This document shows positions 24,012 through 31,312 of a stretch of DNA of 44,552 nt, piece after piece. The DNA is taken from the NCBI GenBank assembly GCA_042088665.1, contig JBELMB010000025.1:1-44552 (forward strand), read 5' to 3'. A model generated the notes under the pieces. That model was not told the DNA's origin. It ran no database searches and saw nothing but the letters and a program-made list of their open reading frames with translations. A program made the position numbers and the translations under genes. Numbering within the stretch: position 1 is the stretch's first letter; every line of letters begins with the position of its first letter. The stretch is from JBELMB01 sp042088665. Its GTDB lineage: Bacteria > Pseudomonadota > Alphaproteobacteria > Rhodobacterales > Rhodobacteraceae.

Positions 24012-25001
24012 TCAGGCGGCGCGGAGCGCCTCCCGGCCATGCGGCGCCCAGAGATCCAGATCGGGTCCGATGGGAACGATCCGATGAGGGTTCACGGTCT
24101 CATGGCTGAAGTGGTAGTGCCGTGTGATATGTGGAAAATTCACGGTCTCGGCGACACCCGGCACCTGATATAGCTCACGCGTGTAAGCCCAGAGGTTGGG
24201 GTAATCCGTGATGCGTGCACGGTTGCATTTGAAATGGCCATGGTAGACCTTGTCGAACCGGATAAGCGTGGTGAACAGCCGCCAATCTGCCTCTGTCAGG
24301 GTCTCCCCCATGAGGTAGCGATGCGTGGACAGCCGCTCTTCGAGCCAGTCCAGCGTATCGAACAGCGGCAGGACCGCCGCCTCATAGGCCTCTTGCGTGG
24401 TGGCAAAACCGCTCTTGTAGACGCCATTGTTCAGGGTGTCGTAGATTCGGTCGTTGATCGGGACCATAGCCTCTTGCAGGTGGACGGGCCAATAATCCGT
24501 GGTGTTGCCGGTCAGCCCGTCAAAGGCGCTGTTGAACATGCGGATGATCTCGGACGATTCGTTCGAGACGATCGTTTCCGTCTTCTTGTCCCAGAGAATG
24601 GGCACCGTGACCCTCCCTGAGACGGTGGGATCCGCCTTGATGTAGATGTCGCGCGCGAAGGGCAGGCCGTAAAGCGTGTCCCCCGTCGCACCCGAATCGT
24701 CGGTCTCGAAGGTCCAGCCATCGGTCAGCATGTCCGGATGCACGGCGGACACCGAGATCAGGCTTTCCAGCCCCTTGAGTTTGCGGAAGATGAGCGCACG
24801 ATGCGCCCAGGGACAGGCATAAGACACGTATAGATGATAGCGGTCGGCCTCTGCGGCAAAGCCGCCTGTACCGGACGGGCCCGGCGCGCCATCGGCTGTG
24901 ATCCAGTTGCGGAACCCCGCCGTGCTGCGGCGAAAGGCGCCTCCGCTCGACTTGGTGTCATACCAGCCGGTGTCCCATTTCCCATCGATGAGCTGACCCA
25001 T
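24012..25001 (-). CDS. yqjG: Glutathionyl-hydroquinone reductase-like glutathione S-transferase (Xi class)
   Basis: A 329-aa cytoplasmic protein of the YqjG/ECM4 family, which reduces glutathionyl-hydroquinones using glutathione. The catalytic Cys63 lies in YACPWAHRAL, the Xi-class signature. VPILWDKKTETIVSNESSEI is the glutathione-binding region. The all-alpha C-terminal half contains RYLMGETLTEADWRLFTTLI and the tyrosine-rich VYHGHFKCN. The length is as usual for the family. GGAGG lies before the ATG. It stands as a single gene on this strand, convergent with the receiver gene. Confidence 0.9.
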   Translation of the reverse strand: MGQLIDGKWDTGWYDTKSSGGAFRRSTAGFRNWITADGAPGPSGTGGFAAEADRYHLYVSYACPWAHRALIFRKLKGLESLISVSAVHPDMLTDGWTFETDDSGATGDTLYGLPFARDIYIKADPTVSGRVTVPILWDKKTETIVSNESSEIIRMFNSAFDGLTGNTTDYWPVHLQEAMVPINDRIYDTLNNGVYKSGFATTQEAYEAAVLPLFDTLDWLEERLSTHRYLMGETLTEADWRLFTTLIRFDKVYHGHFKCNRARITDYPNLWAYTRELYQVPGVAETVNFPHITRHYHFSHETVNPHRIVPIGPDLDLWAPHGREALRAA

Positions 25002-25100
25002 ATCGTCCTCCTGTCTGCTGCAGCAGAGCTAGGAGGTTTGGTGCTCCATGACCACCCGGGTCCGGCGCAGACGCAGGCTGCATCAGCGCACAGGCCGGTT

Positions 25101-25152
25101 TTTCAGGCCAGTCTTTCGGGCCAGTCTTTCGGGCCAGTCTTTCGGGCCAGTC
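25101..25152. repeat. 13-bp minisatellite, four units
   Basis: Four tandem units of TTTCGGGCCAGTC at 25101-25113 (one base differs), 25114-25126, 25127-25139 and 25140-25152. It lies between two minus-strand genes. On the minus strand each unit carries CTGGCCCG, the octamer that also recurs in the 15-bp minisatellite at 28181-28285. Confidence 0.85.
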
Positions 25153-25222
25153 TATCTAGCAAGCCTATCGACCGGTCTACGATCTGAGATCTGCACTCTG
25201 CGGTCAGTGGACAGCCTATGGC

Positions 25223-25462
25223 TCAGCGTTTGTTGGACACCATGTTCCAGATCAGGATCAACGCGATGGCGCCCAGCGTGGCCCCGACGAGCCCCGCCAT
25301 GAGCCCGGTGAGCGCAAGAAGAAAGCGAAGCACCAGCCCGCCGATCAATGCGCCGCCAATGCCGATGGCAATGGTTGGCAGAATCGGCGTTTCGATCCCC
25401 ATGAGCCGCGTGCCCAGAAAGCCCGCGGCGGCCCCGATGATGATCAGCCAGATGATGGACAT
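25223..25462 (-). CDS. GlsB/YeaQ/YmgE-type small membrane protein
   Basis: A 79-aa inner-membrane protein, almost entirely hydrophobic, with about three membrane segments: IIWLIIIGAAAGFLG, ILPTIAIGIGGALIGGLVL, and LVGATLGAIALILIWNMV. The glycine-rich second segment fits the family once named transglycosylase-associated (PF04226), linked with general stress, though its role is unknown. GAAGGA lies upstream of the ATG. It begins 18 bases after the end of a second small membrane protein gene on the same strand, so the two probably form an operon. Confidence 0.8.
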   Translation of the reverse strand: MSIIWLIIIGAAAGFLGTRLMGIETPILPTIAIGIGGALIGGLVLRFLLALTGLMAGLVGATLGAIALILIWNMVSNKR

Positions 25463-25480
25463 AAGATGTTTTCCTTCTGG

Positions 25481-25747
25481 TCAGCGCCGTCGGCGGCTGC
25501 GCGCGCGCGCCGTTCCGCGCCAATGGGTCGGCACGATGACCAGCGATCCGATCGAGGCCACGATGGCATTCAAGCCCGGGCTGCCAAACCCGAAACCGAA
25601 CATCAGCGCCACAAAGTAGAAGACGAAAGCGCCACCGATACAAATGAAGATGCTGGGCAGGAACCCGTTCTGCGTAAAGCCAGAGCGCTCCGAGGCGTAC
25701 CCAATGATACCCCCGATCACCACCGTGCCGAACATGGTCAGATACAT
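25481..25747 (-). CDS. Small membrane protein, probably GlsB/YeaQ/YmgE-like
   Basis: An 88-aa membrane protein with three hydrophobic segments (VVIGGIIGYA, FICIGGAFVFYFVALMFGF, LNAIVASIGSLVIVP) and a strongly basic tail ending RARSRRRR, expected on the cytoplasmic side. The arrangement resembles its neighbour and PF04226 proteins, but similarity is weaker. A strong AAGGAGGG site precedes the ATG at 25747. Probably co-transcribed with the downstream gene. Confidence 0.65.
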   Translation of the reverse strand: MYLTMFGTVVIGGIIGYASERSGFTQNGFLPSIFICIGGAFVFYFVALMFGFGFGSPGLNAIVASIGSLVIVPTHWRGTARARSRRRR

Positions 25748-25852
25748 TCTGTCCCTCCTTTGCCCCCCTGCCTTCCATCATATGGGCGACAGGGGCCGCC
25801 GCGCCAAGGGGAAACTGGGCTCCGCGAGCACTGACAAGGTGTCAAAGCCACG

Positions 25853-26791
25853 TCATGCGGCACCCGATTCGGGGCCGAAACGATCCCCGGGCGCGACCGG
25901 ATGACCATTGAGGAAGACGGGCGTCTCCTGCGCTGCCTTTCCGGCGCGCTGCGCCCGGGTGACGGTCACCGCGCCACTGCCGCAGGCAATCGTGAACCCG
26001 GTCTCAAGCGCGGTGCCCGGCGCGCCCTGCCCCTTGCTCGCCTCGGCACCGAGCAATTTGATGCGTGCGGCCCCCTGTGGCGCGTGGTGCACCGTCCATG
26101 CCCCGGGAAAGGGAGAGAGACCGTTGATCTGGCGCGCCACCTCTTCGGCAGGGCGGGTCCAGTCGATTGCCGCCTCGGCCTTGTCGATCTTGGCGGCATA
26201 GATCACGCCCGTCTCCGGCTGCTGCACCGGGACAAGGCCTGGCAGCTTGTCCAGCGCCTCGACGATCAGCGCTGCCCCCAGTTGCGACAGACGGTCATGC
26301 AGTTGGCCCGTGGTTTCCGTGGGCGTGATGGGGGTGGCCTGCCGCAGCAGCACCGGGCCGGTGTCCAGACCGGCCTCCATCTGCATCACGCAAACCCCGG
26401 TTTCGGGATCACCGGCCATGATCGCGCGATGGATCGGCGCCGCCCCGCGCCAGCGCGGCAAAAGCGAGGCGTGGATGTTCAGACAGCCCCACTGCGGCGC
26501 ATCAAGGATCGCTTGGGGCAGGATCAGCCCATAGGCCACGACCACCGCCACATCGGCCTTGAGCGCTTTGAAGTCGGCCAGGGCCTCCGCGGATTTCAGC
26601 GAGACAGGGTGGCGCACCGGCAATCCCAAGGCCTCGGCGCGCGCGTGAACCGGGGTGGCGCGCTCTTTCTTGCCGCGACCGGCCGGGCGCGGCGGTTGGC
26701 AATAGACGCAGGCGATGTCGTGCCCTGCTTCGATCAGTGTCTCGAGCACTGGCACGGAAAACTCTGGCGTCCCCATGAAGATCACGCGCAT
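25853..26791 (-). CDS. fmt: Methionyl-tRNA formyltransferase
   Basis: Formylates the initiator Met-tRNA using 10-formyl-tetrahydrofolate (EC 2.1.2.9), 312 aa, cytoplasmic. Seen: RVIFMGTPEFSVPVLE at the N-terminus, VVVAYGLILPQAIL, and the signature NIHASLLPRWRGAAPI with the catalytic Asn and His. GLDTGPVLL and the C-terminal tRNA-binding domain (VARQINGLSPFPGAW) follow. The start is preceded by GGAAAGGA. The peptide deformylase gene often found beside fmt is not in the window. Confidence 0.96.
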   Translation of the reverse strand: MRVIFMGTPEFSVPVLETLIEAGHDIACVYCQPPRPAGRGKKERATPVHARAEALGLPVRHPVSLKSAEALADFKALKADVAVVVAYGLILPQAILDAPQWGCLNIHASLLPRWRGAAPIHRAIMAGDPETGVCVMQMEAGLDTGPVLLRQATPITPTETTGQLHDRLSQLGAALIVEALDKLPGLVPVQQPETGVIYAAKIDKAEAAIDWTRPAEEVARQINGLSPFPGAWTVHHAPQGAARIKLLGAEASKGQGAPGTALETGFTIACGSGAVTVTRAQRAGKAAQETPVFLNGHPVAPGDRFGPESGAA

Positions 26792-26964
26792 GTCGTCGTC
26801 CTTTCCTGCCTGTGGCGCGCCGCGCCCCTGTCGGCCTCATGCTGGCCGATGACCCTGTTTCACCGCCTGTAAAGGCACGGCAACCGGTCTCGATGGACCG
26901 GCGCGCGCGCCTTGCATGCGGCAGCCGCGCCACGAGGGCAAGCCCACCCGCGCGGCTACAGCGG

Positions 26965-28074
26965 TTACAATCGCGCCTGATAGAGTTTCACCTGCAACCC
27001 GCCAAAGGCCACCGGCGGCCCGGCGCGCAGGTTCAGACCGGTGGCTTTGGCAAGCCCGCCGTCAGAGGTCACAAGGCCAAGCCTCCAGCCCGCGAAACGC
27101 TCTGCCAGCACTTGCCCGAGACTGCCGTAGAGCGCGAACAGAGGTTTGCGGTTGCCGATTCGCGCGCCGTAGGGTGGGTTCACGATCACCAGACCCGGAG
27201 GCAGGCCCTCTGGCGGGGCGAGCGCGCTGACCGGGCTGCGGTCGAATTGACACAGGGCAGTGACGCCCGCCCGCGCCGCATTGTCCCGACTGCCGCGGAT
27301 CGCCCCGTCATCGCGATCCGATCCAAAAGCGACGATTGGCCCATCCGGGTCGGGCCTGGCGCGGGCAACACGGGCATCGGCCCATCCCTGCGACAACCCG
27401 GGCGCCAGCTGCTCGAACGCAAAGGCCCGCGCCCGGCCCGGCGCCAGACCGGCAGTGATCTCTGCCGCTTCGATGACAAAACTGCCGGAGCCACACATGG
27501 GATCGACAACCGCCTCGCCCGGCTGGTAGTTGCATTCGCGCAGGAACAGCGCCGCCATGGTTTCCCGCATCGGGGCCTTGCCGACGTAGGTCTTGTACCC
27601 GCGCCTGTGCAGCAATTCACCAGAGGTATCGACCGAGAGCGTCACGAGATCATCCTCGATGCGCAGCATGACGCGCAGCGGGGCCTCTGCCAAAACGGGC
27701 GCGCCGAGCGTTTCGGTGATGGCGCGGGCGATGCGGTCGCGGGCGGCACGGTCATGATAGATCTTTGAATTGCGGCAGACTGCCTCGACCCGCACCGGCA
27801 CATCCGGGCGCAGCACGGCGCCCCAGTCCAGCTTGCGGGCGCGTTTGTCCAGTTGCGCAAGGTGGAATGCCCGGAACGAGGCAAACCGCACAAGCACACG
27901 CACCGCACCGCGCAATTCTAGATTGGCGCGCCAGACTTCTGGCCAGCCGCCATCAATCCGGACGCCGCCGGGCAGCGCCTCTGCCGGGCCAAGACCCAGT
28001 TCGGTCACTTCGCTCAGCAGCTGGGGCTCCAGCCCCGGCGGTGCGGTCAGAAAAATCTCAAAGGGGGTTTGCAT
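26965..28074 (-). CDS. THUMP-domain SAM-dependent RNA methyltransferase (RlmL/YpsC-like)
   Basis: A 369-aa protein of the RlmL N-terminal type, predicted to methylate N2 of a guanine in 23S rRNA. The THUMP region is in residues ~1-160 (FEIFLTAPPGLEPQLLSEV and VRVEAVCRNSKIYHDRA). The methyltransferase domain has RGYKTYVGKAPMRETMAALF, the SAM motif VVDPMCGSGSFVIEAA and the catalytic VIVNPPYGARIG. Full-length RlmL of gammaproteobacteria also carries a second methyltransferase domain (RlmK), absent here as in other short forms. The site modified cannot be read from sequence. Confidence 0.85.
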   Translation of the reverse strand: MQTPFEIFLTAPPGLEPQLLSEVTELGLGPAEALPGGVRIDGGWPEVWRANLELRGAVRVLVRFASFRAFHLAQLDKRARKLDWGAVLRPDVPVRVEAVCRNSKIYHDRAARDRIARAITETLGAPVLAEAPLRVMLRIEDDLVTLSVDTSGELLHRRGYKTYVGKAPMRETMAALFLRECNYQPGEAVVDPMCGSGSFVIEAAEITAGLAPGRARAFAFEQLAPGLSQGWADARVARARPDPDGPIVAFGSDRDDGAIRGSRDNAARAGVTALCQFDRSPVSALAPPEGLPPGLVIVNPPYGARIGNRKPLFALYGSLGQVLAERFAGWRLGLVTSDGGLAKATGLNLRAGPPVAFGGLQVKLYQARL

Positions 28075-28180
28075 TGCGCGGCTCTACCCGCATTGCGGCG
28101 GCGAGGCAAATGGCACGTCGGTTCCGCACCGATCCCGCGGCGGGCGCATGCCGCCGGAGGCGCACTCTTGTCTATGGCCC

Positions 28181-28285
28181 GGAGTCTTCTGCCCGATGTC
28201 TTCTGACCCCGTGTCTTCTGGCCCGGTGTCTTCTGGCCCGGTGTCTTCTGGCCCGGTGTCTTCTGGCCGGATGTCTTTTCGCTGA
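28181..28285. repeat. 15-bp minisatellite, six units plus a degenerate seventh
   Basis: Unit GTGTCTTCTGGCCCG. Exact copies are at 28211-28225, 28226-28240 and 28241-28255; near copies at 28181-28195, 28196-28210, 28256-28270, and a degenerate unit at 28271-28285. It lies between the RNA methyltransferase start and ffs. The length keeps frames open (GQKTP repeats on the minus strand), but no start site or known protein supports coding. It shares CTGGCCCG with the 13-bp minisatellite at 25101-25152. Confidence 0.85.
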
Positions 28286-28332
28286 CGCCTGGCCCCAACC
28301 TGCAGACCTGTCACCGGACAGGCGCGCGACAC

Positions 28333-28361
28333 TTGCATCTCCGGCCCGTGACGCTTAGATG
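28333..28361 (+). promoter_or_regulatory. Candidate ffs promoter
   Basis: TTGCAT (28333-28338), a 17-base spacer, then TAGATG (28356-28361), which would place the transcript start near 28367, where the SRP RNA helix begins. Each box matches the sigma-70 consensus in three of six bases, so support comes mainly from spacing and position. Confidence 0.45.
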
Positions 28362-28366
28362 ACGGT

Positions 28367-28459
28367 TGAGGGGTTGTGCGGGCGAGCGCCTCGCCAACCC
28401 GGTCAGATCCGGAAGGAAGCAGCCGTAACGAGCCCCGCTTGGGTCGTTGCAATCCCTCA
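28367..28459 (+). ncRNA. ffs: Signal recognition particle RNA (4.5S, bacterial small type)
   Basis: RNA of the signal recognition particle, which binds Ffh and targets nascent membrane proteins. The diagnostic apical region GGTCAGATCCGGAAGGAAGC followed by AGCCGTAACGA is at 28401-28431. The ends pair: TGAGGG at the 5' end with TCCCTCA at the 3' end, and GTTG with CAA just inside. About 93 nt, as expected for the short form. Ends are set by the pairing and could be a few bases off. A promoter candidate lies upstream and a terminator four bases downstream. Confidence 0.95.
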
Positions 28460-28462
28460 CCC

Positions 28463-28491
28463 AAAAGGCTCCGCGCAAGCGGGGCCTTTTT
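28463..28491 (+). terminator. Rho-independent terminator of ffs
   Basis: AAAAGGCTCCGC (28463-28474), loop GCAA, GCGGGGCCTTTT (28479-28490), with one U-G pair in the stem and a run of five T at the end. It begins four bases after the SRP RNA. Confidence 0.88.
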
Positions 28492-28586
28492 GCGTTTTGC
28501 AGCGCGTTTGGGTTTCGGGCGAAATGTGCCCTCTGGTCAGCACATTATGCGCAGGCAAAGGGCAATCTGCTTCCAGCGGGTTCGTT

Positions 28587-29093
28587 TCAGCGCTGTGGGT
28601 GGCGCACGAATTGCGCTGCCCCCCGTTGCGCATCCAAGGCCCAGGCAATCTGTTCAGACGTGCCGATTGCCCCGGGATGCACCGCGGTCAAGCGGTCCAG
28701 CGCCTCGTCGGGGGCTTCTCCGGCTTCGATCATCAACCGCAGCACCGCCATGCCACACCGTCCGCCGCCCCGCAGCGAGTGCATCAACACCCGGCCACCG
28801 CCCATCAAGGCGCGCCGCGCCTGCTCTGAGACCTGTGGCCAGACCTCTGCCATATTGGCATTGGCGCCCGCACCCGGGCGCACCGCCAGATGCACCCAGC
28901 GATTGCCCTTGTCCTGAATGTCCTGTCCAAGGTCCTGCGCACCAGCCTCGACCAGTTCCACATGAGTCACGAGGGAGATCACGAGGGCCGGGCGCCAGTT
29001 GGCCATATGATCGAGGTCACCGTAAAAATCACCACCGGCTCCGGGCAAGGGTGACATGGCAACGATACCACCGCCCACGCGCAAAGCATGCAT
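28587..29093 (-). CDS. Tyrosine phosphatase-like protein lacking the catalytic cysteine
   Basis: A 168-aa protein with the layout of a small cysteine-based phosphatase. The P-loop reads MHSLRGGGRCGMAVLRLMIE (about residues 104-123). The invariant HCx5R cysteine is replaced by Ser106 while Arg112 is kept. The region where a general-acid Asp is expected (HLAVRPGAGANAN) has no Asp. The rest (GGDFYGDLDHMANWRPALVI, GEAPDEALDRL) fits the fold. It is probably a pseudophosphatase or has changed chemistry. The start is uncertain: ATG at 29093 is preferred because the conserved part begins there, with 29150 an alternative giving 187 aa. Confidence 0.6.
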   Translation of the reverse strand: MHALRVGGGIVAMSPLPGAGGDFYGDLDHMANWRPALVISLVTHVELVEAGAQDLGQDIQDKGNRWVHLAVRPGAGANANMAEVWPQVSEQARRALMGGGRVLMHSLRGGGRCGMAVLRLMIEAGEAPDEALDRLTAVHPGAIGTSEQIAWALDAQRGAAQFVRHPQR

Positions 29094-29459
29094 AACCACG
29101 GCCTGCGAAGACTCGCTTCGCTTTGTTGCCTCGACCCGTTTGATCCTCATACCCTGTTACGACCTGTCATCACCGTCCCATCCGGGCAGTCTGGCACGGC
29201 AAAGCCCGGAGTCCAGCGATTCGATCAAGCCTGAAACGTGGCTGGTGCCGCTTTTCAACACTGCGTTTGTACAAGGCCGGGAGTCCGCCGATGCTGGCAG
29301 GCAAAACGCCGCCTTGAGCCCCCGGTGCGCCCCCGAGGGCCGCGCGCCGGGGCCCGCAGCCATCCAACCGAGGTGACAGAGAATCGGTCGTTGAGGCCGG
29401 CACTCAAAGCGGTGACGCGCGATCTGCACCCGTCTCACCTGATTTTCCTGCGCGTCTGG
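29094..29459. other. 366-base spacer, possible relic sequence
   Basis: Lies between the phosphatase-like gene and the end of the ankyrin gene. Both strands have short open frames, for example minus 29157-29438, but none has a known domain or convincing start. Two similar segments, CCCGGAGTCCAGCGATT (about 29206-29222) and CCGGGAGTCCGCCGATG (about 29278-29294), suggest degenerate repetition. It may be a remnant of an element. Confidence 0.4.
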
Positions 29460-31052
29460 CTAGCGTCCGCGCTCTGGATACATCTCGACCCAATGCTCCA
29501 TCAGGTGCCGCAAGTCCCTGCGCCCGGTTGCGCGGATTTCCGCAGGTGGGACCGGCACACCTGCCTCCAACACCTGTTGCAGACAGGTAAGGTGGTCCCG
29601 CGTGGCGCGGTCCGGCGCATGTTCTGCACCGTGCAACACCGTCGACAGCAACGTGCCTCCATACGCGTTGACGTGCATCAGATCCGGCTGAAGCGACAGA
29701 AAATACCCCATGACCTCAGGCAAACCTTCCCAGCCTGCGACCTGCACGGGTGTCAGCCCCTCGCTGTCGGGCAGATCCGGTGGCAGGCCCAGTGCAACGA
29801 GCCTCTGCACCTGCGGCAGACGCCCGGGCAAATGCAGGATCTCGCGCAGGATCAGGCGATACGCCTCTGGCAGTGCGCCCGGGTCGACGCGTGCATCGGC
29901 GACCTTCGTTCCCTGGGGCCCAAGTGCCGCCTGTGCCAGAAGTGTCTCCTCCGGCGAGAGGGTCGAGGTCGCCCCGCGAGCCGCCAAGGCCTCCGCCACG
30001 GCTGTGCTGCCAAAGGCCCGTGCGTAGGCATAGGGGTGCGCGCCCTTGTACAGGCGCTGCGGGTCGGCCCCTGCGTCGAGAAGCATTTCGACCATGCGGC
30101 GGTCACAGCCCCGACGGGCCGCCTGATGCAGCGCCGGTGTGACCCAGGGCTGTTCCCCGCCAACAGGACCACCGTTGAAATCGTTGGGATCGGTAAAATG
30201 CGCCAGCAGCATGTCCACTGCAGCGTGGTCATGAAAATCCATCGCACGAAACAGCGCGTTGGTGCCGTCTGGCCGGGCGCCAGCCTTCAGCAGCATCTTC
30301 AGCCCGTCGTGATGGCCCAGTTCAGTCGCGTGATAGAGCGATTCTCCATCGTTGGGATCCGCCCCACGATCCAGCAACCACTGGCCAAGGCGCATGTTGT
30401 CCGCGTGACCGATGGCACCGTAAAGCGCGGACAATTCATGGTCCGGATCCGCCCCCCAGGGAAAACCGTCATTCACATCGGCACCATGGGCGACAAGCGC
30501 CTCCGCCACGGCGAGCATGTCTGGCGCAAGATCGGGCCGCGCGTGGATCCATTTCGAGAACGCAAGGTGAAGGATCGGACGGCGCGGGCCAAATCGGGTC
30601 ACCGCGAGATCCGGCGCGTGAAACAGCGCCTTCTTGACCGCATCGGCGCGATAGAGCGCGCATTCCAGCCCGAAGTGCCCATCGGCAAGGTCGGGCGTGC
30701 GCTGCAACAGGGATGCGACCTCATCATTGCGACCTTCGAACAGCGCCCGTTTGAGCCGCTGCATCTGCGCCGCGCGATCAAAGCCCATGGTCTCTGCCGC
30801 GCTGGTCAGATCGGGCCAGCTGCGAAAGCCGTTTTCCTGTGCGATGATGTGCAGGAAATCCGCGCGTTTCAGGGCCTTCGGGTCGCGGCGCGGGGCGTGC
30901 TGTCGGACGCGGGTCAGCGCGGCAGGATCCCCCGCCTGCCAGGCCCGGTGCAGGCGCTTGGCCTCGAACCTCAGATCCTTCAGCGCCTTTGACCTGCCGT
31001 CTGGATCCATTTGCGCAGATGGGGATGCGTTTTTCGGAGATGTGTCAGACAT
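29460..31052 (-). CDS. Ankyrin-repeat protein
   Basis: A 530-aa protein without a signal peptide or membrane segment, so probably cytoplasmic. Residues ~1-80 are charged; FEAKRLHRAWQAGDPAALTR and FLHIIAQENGFRSWPDL resemble an N-terminal helical module found in some bacterial ankyrin proteins. From about 110 onward there are at least six ankyrin-like units, the clearest being VAEALVAHGADVNDG, LGQWLLDRGADPNDG, LKMLLKAGARPDGTNAL, TPALHQAARRGCD followed by MVEMLLDAGADPQRL, and LTPVQVAGWEGLPEVMGYFL. The partner is unknown. A strong AGGAGGAA site precedes the ATG at 31052. The open frame continues upstream to 32513 antisense to dnaX; that part is not considered coding. Confidence 0.85.
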   Translation of the reverse strand: MSDTSPKNASPSAQMDPDGRSKALKDLRFEAKRLHRAWQAGDPAALTRVRQHAPRRDPKALKRADFLHIIAQENGFRSWPDLTSAAETMGFDRAAQMQRLKRALFEGRNDEVASLLQRTPDLADGHFGLECALYRADAVKKALFHAPDLAVTRFGPRRPILHLAFSKWIHARPDLAPDMLAVAEALVAHGADVNDGFPWGADPDHELSALYGAIGHADNMRLGQWLLDRGADPNDGESLYHATELGHHDGLKMLLKAGARPDGTNALFRAMDFHDHAAVDMLLAHFTDPNDFNGGPVGGEQPWVTPALHQAARRGCDRRMVEMLLDAGADPQRLYKGAHPYAYARAFGSTAVAEALAARGATSTLSPEETLLAQAALGPQGTKVADARVDPGALPEAYRLILREILHLPGRLPQVQRLVALGLPPDLPDSEGLTPVQVAGWEGLPEVMGYFLSLQPDLMHVNAYGGTLLSTVLHGAEHAPDRATRDHLTCLQQVLEAGVPVPPAEIRATGRRDLRHLMEHWVEMYPERGR

Positions 31053-31061
31053 CGGTTTCCT
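31039..31061 (-). repeat. Start-site segment similar to dnaX start (inverted pair, copy A)
   Basis: On the minus strand this holds AGGAAACCGATGTC followed by TGACACATC, the ribosome site and first codons of the ankyrin gene. It matches 31290-31312 on the plus strand (dnaX start) in 21 of 23 bases. Both proteins begin MSDTS. Confidence 0.5.
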
Positions 31062-31289
31062 CCTGGAACACCCGTGATCCGCTGCTCGGGCCAGAGAAAT
31101 CCGACGTTTCTCAGATGTCGTTCGTGTGGCAGGTGCGCGCGCTTTCCGCGGATCAGGTGGCCCCCTGCCGATGGACCTGCCCGAAGGGTGCCTGCGTCGC
31201 CGCGCAAAATCAAGCCATGGACGCCCCCGGTCCGAGAGCCTAGGTTGGCCATTGTGCCGACCCGGCGCAGCGCGCAGCCTGACCCTTGC

Positions 31290-31312
31290 AGGAAACCGAT
31301 GTCCGACACCTC
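31290..31312 (+). repeat. Start-site segment similar to ankyrin gene start (inverted pair, copy B)
   Basis: AGGAAACCGATGTC followed by CGACACCTC. It spans the ribosome-binding site and first codons of dnaX and is the inverted partner of 31039-31061 across the divergent spacer. Confidence 0.5.

Noticed and set aside
28047..28298. Minus-strand ORF with GQKTP repeats
   Set aside because: The repeats come from a 15-bp minisatellite, whose length keeps any frame open. No start site support; it overlaps the RNA methyltransferase start.
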